A DNA stretch of 51,865 nt from Suillus spraguei (Eukaryota; Basidiomycota; Agaricomycetes; Boletales; Suillaceae), in NCBI GenBank assembly GCA_016800925.1, contig JABCPU010000455.1:1-51865 (forward strand), written 5' to 3'. Shown in pieces: positions 33,502 through 44,105 of the stretch (the first letter of the stretch is position 1; each line of letters begins with the position of its first letter). Both the position numbers and the translations under genes were made by a program. The notes under the pieces are model-generated. The model was not told where the DNA came from. It ran no database searches and was given only the letters and a program-made list of their open reading frames with translations.

Positions 33502-35990
33502 ATGACCTACTTGCTAGAATTCAGGCTACTCCCACTCCTTTCTTTCTTCTCTGTTTCTTTCTACGCCTCTCTGATCTCTCAACACCCGCGCTCGTTGTTG
33601 CTGTCAACCACGCACGAGGTTTTGAGAAGGCGTGGGCGTATCTGTGCCCCTCGGCTCGCTCAAATTCACACTGCAGAAACCAGAGGGATAGCGGAACATG
33701 TACAAGGTGACCTGTCACCATCAATGACCGCAAGGGATGCTTATGCTACTCTATGCAGATGCCCTATGTCTAGTCATGCCACGTCGTGGTTTTGCACTAT
33801 CACCTTACGGATGGGCTTCGATAATAATGGCCGAGACTTGTAAAGGACTATGACGGTGTCCTTTGGTTGAACAATTACCGACAGAAATGAGGTCGAAGTT
33901 TGGTCGCGTCGTTCTCAGTCAGCCATTCTAAACCCGAACGTCCCTTCTTTGAAGTTAGAGAATCGGGGATACAATCGTAAGTCCACAACTGAGTCTACTG
34001 GTGTGCCCTTCCTCACGTCCCACTAACTATGTTCAAAGCTTGCTTGAGCAATGTACCGCTCCAATCTATAGACTCTGGAAAGATTGTTGTCGAATGCTCT
34101 CATCCTTGGCTACCAGAATTCAAGAAAGCTGCGCACGAGCATGCCAACAGTAATTTTGCTCTCGGGCGAATTCACGTGGACTGCAAACGCCCGACCGAAT
34201 TGGCGCATGATGTCATGCATGGAGGCCCAAGCTGTCAATCTCGTAAGTAGTGCGCTGTTTGAACTCCTTTCATTGAAATAATCCCAATACAGTCTAGACA
34301 TTCCACAGGATGCGGTGACCCCTTCAAAGGTCATCACGGCCTTGACGACTTCCGTGCAGACTTCAAGTCATCGCTCGACTATGGGCAGTAAACACGTCTG
34401 CCGGTAGCCAGCCCGTGATCCTACTTGGCAGTACTTTATATGAGCGCGAGGTTTTCGGTGCCCCATTACCTCAACAGCTCCCATCTTTGGGCCTCATTTC
34501 CAATTTCATCGCCATCCTGATGGTTGTGACCTCACACTTTGACGTAGCTTGGGTTATGGGCGCTGCAGATCCCACATCCGGGATTGTCTCTCTCCACGAA
34601 GTTGCTCGCGGACTCGGGAGCTCTTTACAAGTGTGGATGGAAACCATTGTATACCATTGTCATTGCCAACTGGGATGCTGAGGTGGTCAGTGCGATTAGT
34701 CGTCATCGCCAGCTTTCCTTATCCATGACTGCTACGGTACGGTCTCATCGGAAGTACTGAGCGGGGCGAGGATTTCGCCGACTGGATCTAAGGGCGTGTA
34801 GTCTCCTACATCAACGTCGGTACGTCGTTCGTCCGTATTGCTTATGCGCTATCCGCTTAAAGCTGGTGACTAACGTATCAATTTCTGGTTCTCGCTGGGG
34901 GACTCCTGCTTTCCCTTCTCGCATTCACCTTGTCCAGCGCTCTGCATAAGATGTCCCTCACCCTGCTGATTCCAAAAAGACCCTGCGGGATGCTCATTTT
35001 GACCTTGGTCCTTAAAAGACCCCATGGATGCTGAATTTGCTCGCACGTGGGACAAAAAGACCTCAAATGAACCACGAATTGGCGTTCGTCTCTTATCTTA
35101 TACTCTCGTAGGGCGCTCAACTGGATGTACCATCGTAGGTTGCTGGCTCCGACCATGGCTTTGGTAATACTCCGACAGATGCACGATACCACTACCGCTC
35201 TATCTATTACTCACAGATGCGGTATGAGGTGTACGCAGTTTCCAGTTTCCGAATGCCGAGGGGCGCCTGGTTACTCAGCGTTCCTTTCAGGTATGCATTC
35301 TCATTGTCTTTTGTCTTTTAGAAGAACCTATATTCTGGCAGAAAATCAAACGCATGGGATACGGCCAACGACAAATTCGATATTTGGGATAACTTCCCGC
35401 AGCATGCAGTCAATAAAGCTCTCGATTGCGGCATCAATGCTGCCATGCTCGATCGCGCTGCATAGATCAATTGATCATCCGTGAGAACCCAGTACCCTGC
35501 TCACGCACCTCCACATGGCTGACGCGCACCAGCTTCCTTCATACATTTTGTTAATGACACGCTCCAGTCTACATATTTGCCTGAGCCTTGGAACAAAGCG
35601 ACGTCGATCTGGATACAACGGCAACGCAACATCGTCACCTACTGTTCTTGCTACAGCTACCTCGGCTCTACAAGGCTTTACAGAGATGACCACGCGAAAG
35701 GGGTCGAGCGGACCTGTATATTCTCCACTAGTTCCACTACCAAGACTCTCGCTAAAAGCATGTGTCGAAAGTGTTGCCACGTCCAGAGGCGAAGTGAATG
35801 AAGTTGGAATCCTTGACGAGTGCTCCCACGATGTGTACGAAGCAAAGAGGCTATCAAGGTACGCTTTACGACCCGGTCTACCGCTCTTTCATCTTCTACA
35901 TGCGACCAATAGGCTTTGGCTACCTCGCCCAACTCCCGACAAGGGAACGTGAGCTCGATAGGCAGCGGGTTCGGAGCACCATCTGACTCA
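33502..35990 (+). pseudogene. M28 (glutamate carboxypeptidase II-like) relic
   Basis: The diagnostic piece near 34530-34690 reads WVMGAADPTSGIVSLHEVAR, then, after a frameshift, TIVIANWDAE. This is the metal-binding and catalytic neighbourhood of M28B peptidases (usual pattern DAWV.GA.DP.SGT...E, then W.AEE). GRVVSYINV follows near 34795. Pieces of the later region (DAEFARTWD, RGAPGYSAF, SIYYSQMRYEVY) appear downstream in mixed frames. The N-terminal region (33502-34250) is not clearly matched. Multiple stops and shifts show it is a pseudogene. Such enzymes are membrane-anchored peptidases acting on acidic dipeptides. Confidence 0.75.
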
Positions 35991-36698
35991 ATTTCTCGTC
36001 TCTCTCTATATCAGACGACTGACGCTACCTGTCCAGCTTTGGAATAGGAGTAACAGGGCTTCAAGTTTTCGCTCAAACTGCCTGCATAGCTCGAAAGCGT
36101 GCGAAGCGTTTCGAAGGTTTTTTTTTTTCACTATCATTATTTTGTATGTTTGGGACCAATGTTATTTATTGTTGAACATTGTTCAACTTCAATTTCCGGA
36201 CAATTGATAGAACCTTTTGTGTTTTTGGTTGTGCAGCGTTCTGAGAAGCCATGTGGATGACTTTTGGTTATCATTCAGAAATTTTTCGAACATAACGCGA
36301 CTTTTAAGTTACCGCGCAGATAATTTTATACAAATCAAATCATTATTATCTCCCATAGGGTAGAGATATTTTTTAGTACCTTATGCATTTATTTACAGGT
36401 TCCCTGTACAATCAAGTTAGATCATACTTTGATGGATGCTGATCTGAGACTTGCAGAAACTCAATAGTGGTAATATGCAGAGTTCCTTTGTAAGATACGT
36501 CCTTCATTACTAAATAGGTTTGCTATGGTAATTAGATACAGAATGAGGCATAGTAGATAGAACTATAAACAATGCTAATATAAACTGAGAAAATAAATAA
36601 TAAGGGAAGCTGAGTGAAAACTATCAATATCTAGCAAAATGCTAAAACTCTACAATCATTACGCAGTGAAGAAAAATATAAGCGCTATCAAAAGCCTC
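35991..36698. other. AT-rich 3' flank of the Ras gene
   Basis: No gene. AT-rich from about 36110 onward. Probably holds the 3' untranslated region of the Ras gene at its right edge. Confidence 0.5.
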
Positions 36699-37576
36699 TC
36701 ACATCACTATGCATCTAGCTTTCTTTCTATTCTTATAGCCCTTGGGTTGTTTGTCTCCTAGCCTTACTTCTATTCCAGGCTCCACCTGTTTTAGTGAGCG
36801 TAGATCTTGTACCAGTTTTGTAAAAAGGAGCTCCACATTATATGCTGTCCTAGCTGATGTCTCCAGAAATTTGCATCCAAATGTTTGTGCAAGTGCAATA
36901 CCTTCCTTGTATGAGACCTCACGTTCATGAGTCACATCACATTTGTTGGCTACAAGGATAAAGATAGGTTTTTGGCGCTTGACTTTAACCAGAGATTGCA
37001 GGAAGATCTCTAGTCTTTCAAAACTTGACCGTGCTGTAATGGAGTAAACCAGGATAAAGCCCTGACCCTCTCTAAATAAAGCCTTAGATAGTAATGCAGT
37101 ATAAAGCGTGATTTTTGCTCACCGAACCCATTGGTCACGCAAATTTGCATATTCTTCTGTATTGATATTAGATGATACTATGGAGTTCTGATGGATAAGT
37201 GAGGCTTACCCTGCCCAGCAGTGTCAATAATTTCTATGCAACTTCTCTTATTATCCACAATTAACTGCTTCCTATAAGAGTCTTCTATTGTTGGATCGTA
37301 ACTCTACAAGCAGTCCATAAGTTAATATATAAGAGACATTGTATACCAGAATGCATACCTCTGAATAATTTGATAATAGGGACAATTGCAGTTACTAGAT
37401 TAATATAGAACATCAATGCTAGTATTTGACTTACGAACAAAACAGTTGCAAGAAAACTTAGAAGAAATCATGAGCATATAGTTGGTATGAATGACTTTAC
37501 AATAACTTACTTGAATAGCTAATGCAGTTTTGCCAACACCGCCATCACCCAACATGACAATTCTCCAATTATCCAT
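36699..37576 (-). CDS. Ras-family small GTPase
   Basis: The protein begins [20 protein letters not shown] (G1/P-loop) and continues with switch [14 protein letters not shown], switch [26 protein letters not shown] and a C-terminal CIVM CAAX box after a Lys/Arg-rich tail. Length is 196 residues, normal for Ras. Exons: 37576-37511, 37456-37435, a two-base exon 37360-37359, 37303-37210, 37156-37123 and 37071-36699. The total is 591 nt, a multiple of three only if the two-base exon is used. It completes a CAG codon between CNCFV and SYDPT. Gln at P-loop position 12 is not seen; the P-loop is wild type (GDGGVGKT). Farnesylation and membrane signalling are inferred from the CAAX box. It sits in the same direction as the JmjC gene. 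Confidence 0.9.
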
Positions 37577-37744
37577 GTAAGCTAATACAGAAATAGAGAC
37601 GAAGCAGTGGAAGTGTGGTGAGGAAGACTAAAGAAGAAAAAGGAAGATATGACATTATAGACCCAGTAAATTTGCTTACCATATAAGGCTACAAATTGTC
37701 TTTTGGAGCTCTATTTGAAATATTTTGTATGACTGTAATATAAG

Positions 37745-38225
37745 TAAAACTAGTCCAACCAGTTGCGTCTTTGGCTTCCTGGCCTCAGATGGCATCCTAA
37801 GATTCAGACAACCCGTGTGAAATCACATGCCAAAACCACACAATATATTTCCAAAAAGGATTAAGCAAAATAAGCAAAAGCCATGTGAGCTAGTGAGCAC
37901 CTTCTCACGCATTCTCCCTTACTTTATAGACTAGTCCAACGCATTGTACATTCAGCACAGCGCTCCTTTTTGGCTTCCTGGCCTCAGGCTGCATCCTAAT
38001 TTCAGAAAACATGTGATGAAACCACCCAAGATTTCCAGAACGGAATTAAGCAAGCTAAGCATACTAAGCATACTAAGTGTCCTTTAGCCGCATACGCAAA
38101 AGCTACACAAGCTAGGGAAACTGTTCCCCCTTACTTTATATATTATAGACTAGTCCAACCAACTGGGCCTTGGGCACAGGAAGCCACTCCTTTTTGACTT
38201 CCTGGCCTCAGGCTGCATCCTAAGG
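37745..38225 (+). repeat. Tandem repeat, about 180-220 bp, 2.3 copies
   Basis: Each unit starts with ACTAGTCCAAC (near 37748, 37930 and 38150), followed by GGCTTCCTGGCCTCAG..GCATCCTAA or close variants. In the first two units come TTTCCA, GGA(A)TTAAGCAA and CCCTTACTTTATA. The third unit is cut after GCATCCTAAGG. Confidence 0.8.
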
Positions 38226-38535
38226 TCACAGTCGCAATCAGTTTACAAGGTCATAGCCACAGTAGGCTGTCAATTTGATTACAAATTTAAAGGAACATCT
38301 AGGTATAGTATCTAGGTATACATCAACAAACTAGAAATTTTGTGATTTGTACAGAACTGTGCAAGAAAGGGACATGCTGGTACAAGCACGTACAAGCCTG
38401 CACAAGTCACAAGCACCACTAGTTTGCTGATGTAAGGAACTAATAAAGGTTGAAAAGCAGACCCTAGTAAGGGTGACTAGAAGAGATAGGAAAACATGAG
38501 GCATAAATGCTAGACCTAAGGTAAGCCGAACATTT

Positions 38536-38660
38536 ATGTCCTTAAAGTATATAATTTGTCCTTAAAGTAAATAATGCACCTTAAGAAGTAAATAATATGT
38601 CCTTAAAGTAAATAATCTGTCCTTGAAGTAAATAATCTGTCCTTAAAGTAAGCATTCAGT
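38536..38660 (+). repeat. Tandem 23-bp repeat with GTCCTTAAAGTAAATAAT core
   Basis: Six imperfect units with the core (T)GTCCTTAAAGTA and an ATAATNTG spacer. The 11-bp core equals that of the repeat at 8396-8461. Confidence 0.85.
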
Positions 38661-38750
38661 AGCGCATCCTAAAAGCACACAGCTAGTGAGTATATCAATT
38701 GTATTATTGGAGATATAATATGAAATATATTGCAATAAATGCTAAACATG

Positions 38751-40903
38751 CTACAAAGAAATTGATATAGTAAACTTTTCTAGACAAGATAATAGTTCTG
38801 TTTGATTAATAGGATTGCCTGGATGCATTTGATTCCCTGTACGGTATGTTTTGATTGCAGACTTGAGATCCATCCAGAAATATTTGATGATGGCTTCCGA
38901 CATTGCCATAGCTTGTTCAGTAGTGTCCAATAGCTCTATCTTTCTCTTGCCTGTCCCGGCAGCTATATACTTTTTGGACTCTAGGACCATGGCGCATAGA
39001 GCGCTAAGAGAACGACTGTATAAAGCTTTGCACGGCATTAGCAACTTAGATGCTGCAGACACATGATGATGATCTATCACTTACTAATGCTGCTTGGTAA
39101 GTATGGTAGATTGATGACCATTCTCTGAAAGGTGGCGATTGAATGCTCATGGACTTGGTTAGTGAAAGTTGTGCCTTTTGTACGATCCATGTAACGAGAA
39201 AGCTCCGTCAAATGCATATACTGATGGTTGTAGAAATGGCCACCAGTGGCGAACGTCGCTACAGGGGTATAGACTGCATGAAATTGTCCTGGGGGTTGAA
39301 TACTTGCAAATGTAAGCATAAACTAATAGATATACGCATAAACGACTTACAGTAAGTCTCCTGGCAAGATAGTAACTACTTCAAAATCCCATTTAGATTC
39401 TATCTTCTTACAGTTCTTCTTAAGGTCGGCAAATAGTGCAAAATTTGCACTGAGAGTAGTCCGGGAAATTGCATGCCCATCTTTTGGAAATGCTAGACAC
39501 CAAAATTTTACGCCATTGTCATTCTCTACCTTGACATAAGTGTTTCCCCCATCGGAGTCATGGTGAAAATATGTGAGGAACCCGGCATGATGAAGTAAAG
39601 CCCATGACTTTACAAGAAAATTGTCTGGATGGACTGATTGCGGTTTGCAAGTTAAAGTCAGATTCCATGCATAGACCAGGCCATGATCAAGAGTACTAAG
39701 AAATGTTGCATTAGAGAGATCAAACCAGAGGACAGCGCAGGCCTCACCTGAAGAAGAATGGTAGACCCCCCTGAGAAAATGGAAGGTCAAGAACGCATTG
39801 AATGATGTTGGGGTTGTAGACGTCATGAATAAACTGTTGAATGGTACTGTCCTTCTGAGGATATGTGAAGTTTTCCACACGCAGTTTGGCATCTTTTGGA
39901 AAGTATAAGAAAGACTAAGAGGCAGTGAGCAGAGAACTGACTGACCATGTGCAATGATAGGCCTCATGGATGACATACCATATCTTTCCAAGTAATCAAC
40001 ATCAAGCCTTGCCGGCCTAGGTTTAGACAGCCCACGGAGAAGAAAGCATTTGCCCTGGCGAAGCGTAGCATTAACCAGTTCGCATAACTCTGTTGGTTTT
40101 GAACTCCAATCACAATACTGTCCATGAATGACGTGCGCTGAACCAGGGAGGGACTGAGGAAGCTGTGCAAGGAATTTGACATAGGCAACGTCATCCTTGC
40201 ATACATTCACTCCATCTTCCCATATGCATGGTAGTATGGTAGTATGTCCATCAGACCATTTAACAGTCTCTGATTTTTCATGCACTTGAACGCCAATGAT
40301 ATCAGATGCCAGGTCCATATTCTGCTCAGCCAGAGTTGACAAAGTGCGTGGCCCAGGACTGCTAGGGATGGGGTATAAATTTGCAGAGACTGCCTGGGTC
40401 ATGACTGATACATCATAGGTCAGAGGGGTTTCTGCCATCGTGATATCTTGAGCTGTAAGGGCCATATCTACCATTGTGGCAGCATCCTGCATGCTATGAG
40501 AACTTTGTAGCCCTGTAACCTCAACGTCGTTGGATGGCTGGCATAAGAGGACAGGATCGATAGGGATTGGAAAAGGTTCTGCATTGGAGGAGCTGGCAGG
40601 TGAGTAAATAGCTGGACCGTTGAATGGCCCAATGGCGTTGGAAGGTTCTGCAGCCTGAGAGGCTGCCAGATGCTGTACAACAGAACTGCCCCGCTTTCCT
40701 AATTTCCATCCTTCAACTTTTTCCTTCTGCGCCCGCTTCAGTTGCCTGTTTTTGCGTTTATTTTCAGCATTGCGTTGCTGCAACCTGGCCTTTTTGACAG
40801 GATCCGCATTTTGCTCCTGAACCCATCGCCTCACTAATTCCTTTTGCCTCTCTGCTGGAGGCAGACCAACCAATTCAGGGTATTTCAGTTTGCGAGGGGG
40901 CAT
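38751..40903 (-). CDS. JmjC-domain protein
   Basis: Five exons (40903-39946, 39892-39748, 39695-39351, 39302-39085, 39052-38751) join into 1,968 nt, a 655-residue protein. The N-terminus is basic and coiled (KKARLQQRNAENKRKNRQLK). The JmjC core has the Fe-binding HxD in LTYFHHDSDGGNTYV, a downstream GVKFWCLAFPKDG, then LPGDLL joined across an intron to QPPGQFHAVYTPVATFATGG with the distal His. These match KDM2-type JmjC domains (H.D...H). JmjC enzymes are iron/2-oxoglutarate oxygenases, often histone demethylases. The substrate here is unknown, and no PHD or CXXC domain was seen. Iron ligands look intact. The gene lies upstream of Ras in the same direction with a repeat-rich spacer between them. 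Confidence 0.9.
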
Positions 40904-41351
40904 GTTGCATTAAGAAATTAGAAAATAGAAGCCAGCAGGGGTAGCGATGAAGGGATGTAAGAAGAAGGATATAAGTAAACAATTTAGAACTGTTATGATA
41001 TGGGATTCTCAGTCATCAAAATGGCAAAGCTTCAAGAGGCTTATGAGGAAAACTTGCGCATTGCAGAAAGAAGCCAAATGGCCCAGCAAAGCTCACTTTT
41101 ATTTAAACTTTCAGTAACGCCAACTTGCGCAACAGCTTATAAGAGCCTAGCGCGCCAATGCATCATGGACGTAAGGCTGGGATTTTTGAAAAGCTGCCAA
41201 AAATGTTGAAATAGATCGTGAAGTTACATTGCTCAGGACGCTCAAAGCCAATCTATGACCTTTGTAGAGAACGCCGCTCAATCTATGAGCGCCCATGGGC
41301 CAGGAGCAGATAATGGGGGGCATCAATTGGCCCCCCAATGCAATTGAAAGT
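40904..41351. other. 5' flank of JmjC gene with dispersed repeat
   Basis: Presumed JmjC promoter at its left edge; a 69-codon plus-strand frame (41000-41209) without family; the dispersed repeat at 41180-41315; and a GGGGGG...CCCCCC palindrome near 41314-41336. Confidence 0.45.
41180..41315 (-). repeat. Dispersed repeat, inverted copy of 2560-2715
   Basis: See 2560-2715. The minus-strand frame reads GAHRLSGVLYKGHRLALSVL. Confidence 0.6.
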
Positions 41352-42262
41352 TATATATAGGCATACTCAATTCTTAGGATGTCAAGTTCAAGACGTGTCA
41401 AGTTCCACTGTGCCTTAAGCCAAACAAAATAGCCGACCGGCGAGACTCCATTTGGGCTGCCGCTTACTCCGGCTTATCAGCGCATCATCGCACAACGCAC
41501 TGTAGTTATGCGGCGAGGTTTGGGAGCTCTTAACTATCCTTTCTGCTTCATCTTTCATGCTAGGCATCTCAAAACTCACCCGCCTCGACCTCAAACACTT
41601 TAACAACGATAACAACGTTGTACTGCTCCATCTTTCACAAGCACAAGCTCAGCGCTTCAAGTATTTGCAAGTACGCTGTTTGGTGCCTCGCGCGGCCCAT
41701 ATAATCAATGGAGAAAATGTTTTAAATTCTTCGAGATTTCTCTAAGCTGGCCAAACCGAGATTTTCGGCAATACAGGTATGTTTCTATTAGGGCTGCTCA
41801 ATTCTTGGGCTCAGTTCGCGGGCTCAACCCAGCTGAGTTCACCTGTCACCAAATGACATCGCTTAATGTTCGGCAAACAGCACTCTGTTCTGTTGATCGT
41901 TAGGTGCAGGAGAAACGATCCCTAGCGGCCCAGGTATGCTTATTTGAATGGCGGGAATGTGAACTGATATATATATTCAGCTTATACCCCGTAATAGCTA
42001 CTTTCTGATGGCTTGAAGCACCGCAGATACCATGTGAAGAATCAATAGTGTTGTATACTATGTTCCGCGCTGGGTAGGTCATCATGAGTCGGTGGACTAC
42101 AGCGAAGTTTCTATCTTCAAACTCAAACTTTGAAGTCCAAAGCGTCTCAAGTCGGCAGCCCAAATGGAGTCTCACCGGTCGGCTATTTTGTTTGGCTTAA
42201 GGCACGGCGGAACTTGACACGTCTTGAACTTGACATCGTAAGAATTGAGCACGCCTATATAT
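41352..42262. mobile_element. Inverted-repeat element with 110-bp TIRs
   Basis: Left arm 41352-41462 and right arm 42153-42262 are inverted repeats of about 110 bp with roughly 93% identity, both containing TGTCAAGTTCAAGACGTGTC and AACAAAATAGCCGACCGG. The ends are TATATAGGC...GCCTATATA, compatible with a TA target. The 690-bp interior has no transposase frame. Probably a non-autonomous DNA transposon. Confidence 0.85.
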
Positions 42263-42554
42263 CAAGCAATGGATTATGGAGGTCGCTCGAGCTCTGAAAA
42301 TGGAGCCAATGATTTGAATTTTCTGCAATGCAGTGCAGTGCCAATCGCCGATGCGGCCCAAGCGCTCAGGTCCAGGCTTAAGCTGGTTGGTTCCACGCCC
42401 TATATTCTCCTCATTTTGTGCGGTGTGCCGCACGATCTCACACTACTTACGTTTCCAGGTTCCAGTTCCAATGGGCAACTCCATCACGCCTTAGCCGAAT
42501 AGCTGAGCTGCATTGGCGCGTATGCTTAGATCTCAACTCCATGCCGAGTCTACC

Positions 42555-42730
42555 GTCCCCTGTTACTCGTCCGAAAAATATCGGCGAGGGCTTTGCTAGT
42601 ATAATATATATCCTGTTGTCAATAAAATTTTAACGCATCGTTCGCGACGGGGGTCTTTGAATGTTTGATTGCTCGTACCTTGAAATGACGTAATAGGGAG
42701 CCGATATTTTTCGGACGAGTAACGGGAGAC
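42555..42730. mobile_element. Small MITE, 176 bp
   Basis: Ends are GTCCCCTGTTACTCGTCCGA and, inverted, GTCTCCCGTTACTCGTCCGA. The shared 27-bp arm continues AAAATATCGGC. The interior is non-coding. No clear target duplication is visible, so the exact ends are uncertain by a few bases. Confidence 0.75.
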
Positions 42731-43297
42731 AATATTAATAGACTGCAATCCCAGGGAGCCGAGAATATCAGCAATTCACAGAGTCAGCATCAGAACAGTA
42801 TCTGCGAAGCGAGTACAAATTGAAATTTTGGAGAGTTACATCATGACGCTAAATCTTTTGCTAAGGTCATATAATACGCACGCGCTATTATTTTCGTTGA
42901 CGCCAATATATAGCACATGGATGAACCTTGGCAGCAGAGCTAGCAACACCATAACCGCGCATTCGCAAATGCACCTAATTGATCGCCGCGGGTTCCAAGT
43001 CTGCATCGGTATTGTCCAACTCAATCGGGTCTGCAAAATTATTTACGCCAGTATGTACCTCTAGTAATTCGAATATATATTCGATTTGATCAACATTGAA
43101 GTCTGTCTGTCGCGAGCAGGAAGAACCTCAGGTTGCTACAACGCGGGCGCATCTTGAGCACCTGGTCCTGCTATAGTAGAGAGCAGAACAGCTGTACCAC
43201 GCGCAGGTGCTGCTACGTCTTGATGCGATGAAATGGTCATCACTCAAGGGACTCAACAAACCGTCGAGGTGAAATTGAAAATGTAAATACCTCGAGG
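42731..43297. other. No recognisable gene
   Basis: Only short frames (for example 42828-43064). Nothing assigned. Confidence 0.5.
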
Positions 43298-43876
43298 TCA
43301 GCAAGCAGCAAAATAAACGGTCGTTGCAACCTCACTCCCAAAGCTCGACGCAGATGAGCGGCCATTCGCGTAATTGGGCAAAGAGTTTACTAGTAGTAGG
43401 CTCCAATGGTGGCCTGAGAAGCCGTTTAGACTTGCTGCTGTAGTTTCCCCATCCAAAGATGTTCGCCTTTCCGAGAAGATGGCGCCAGCCTTGCGGAACT
43501 CAGCAGTAAATTTGATTAGAACGGCGGGCCCATCGGCGGAGGAACAATGAGTGGCGTCACCACGTAAATGAGCGACCAGGGCTTTCACAAGTTTATGGAC
43601 ATGTCCCACGTTCGACAATATGAGCACAACATCATTCTGCAGCGCTCGAAGAAAGCTGGAGCCGAAACGATCAGCAGAGTTTGCCTGAGGAACAACGTAC
43701 GCAGCGCTCTGGACGCGCACCAGCCGCAAGTCGGAATTCTCGGGCTCTGCAAGAACGCGTTGATGATGTTGTGAGCGTCGGAAACTGAAAACTCGCCCAT
43801 TGAGGGCAGACCAGCTCTCGCTCTTGACTACTGGAGGCGCGCATGCCATTGCGTCTAGCATGAGGTCGCCTACGGT
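43298..43876 (-). CDS. Unrecognised open frame, part of inverted duplicate
   Basis: A minus-strand open stretch of about 190 codons begins TVGDLMLDAMACAPPVVKSE after an acceptor (CCCTGCAG) and ends in a stop at 43298. The part up to about 43700 is not shared with the copy at 1-425; the upstream part is. A short upstream exon (43930-44000) probably precedes it, but the expected GT donor is mutated to AT in this copy while the other copy keeps it. No domain is recognised. It may be a decayed gene with a chance open frame, and the amino-acid composition is not unusual. Confidence 0.35.
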   Translation of the reverse strand, partial: TVGDLMLDAMACAPPVVKSESWSALNGRVFSFRRSQHHQRVLAEPENSDLRLVRVQSAAYVVPQANSADRFGSSFLRALQNDVVLILSNVGHVHKLVKALVAHLRGDATHCSSADGPAVLIKFTAEFRKAGAIFSERRTSLDGETTAASLNGFSGHHWSLLLVNSLPNYANGRSSASSFGSEVATTVYFAAC

Positions 43877-44105
43877 CTGCAGGGGAATGCTTATGGGGAA
43901 ACGCATGAGAAACGGAAAAAAGACGCACGTATATAACAGAAAGATAGTCTTTTGAATTGCTCGACGCCTCGAAGCCTATTAACTTCTACTCTCCTGAAGG
44001 AGCGATAACGATGGCATTTGCATGAACGCTGCCACGGTTCGAGCAAGCGGAGTCATCGAGAAAAAAAGAGCAATCTGGCTCAGAATGTTAGTAATTAAGG
44101 CCTGA
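43700..44105 (-). repeat. Inverted duplicate of 1-425
   Basis: Reverse-complement match to the first 425 bases of the window, about 85-88% identity by eye, ending near TTAAGGCCT. Confidence 0.75.

Larger units (their letters stand above)
37577..38750. other. Repeat-rich spacer between Ras and JmjC genes
   Basis: Holds the Ras 5' region, a 180-220 bp tandem repeat (37745-38225) and a cluster of GTCCTTAAAGT motifs (38536-38660). No open frame of note. Confidence 0.6.

Noticed and set aside
3786..41351. A single giant mobile element (Starship-like) spanning the window
   Set aside because: No tyrosine-recombinase captain gene, no clear matching outer ends, and the cargo includes many decayed unrelated genes; the inverted repeats are noted separately instead.
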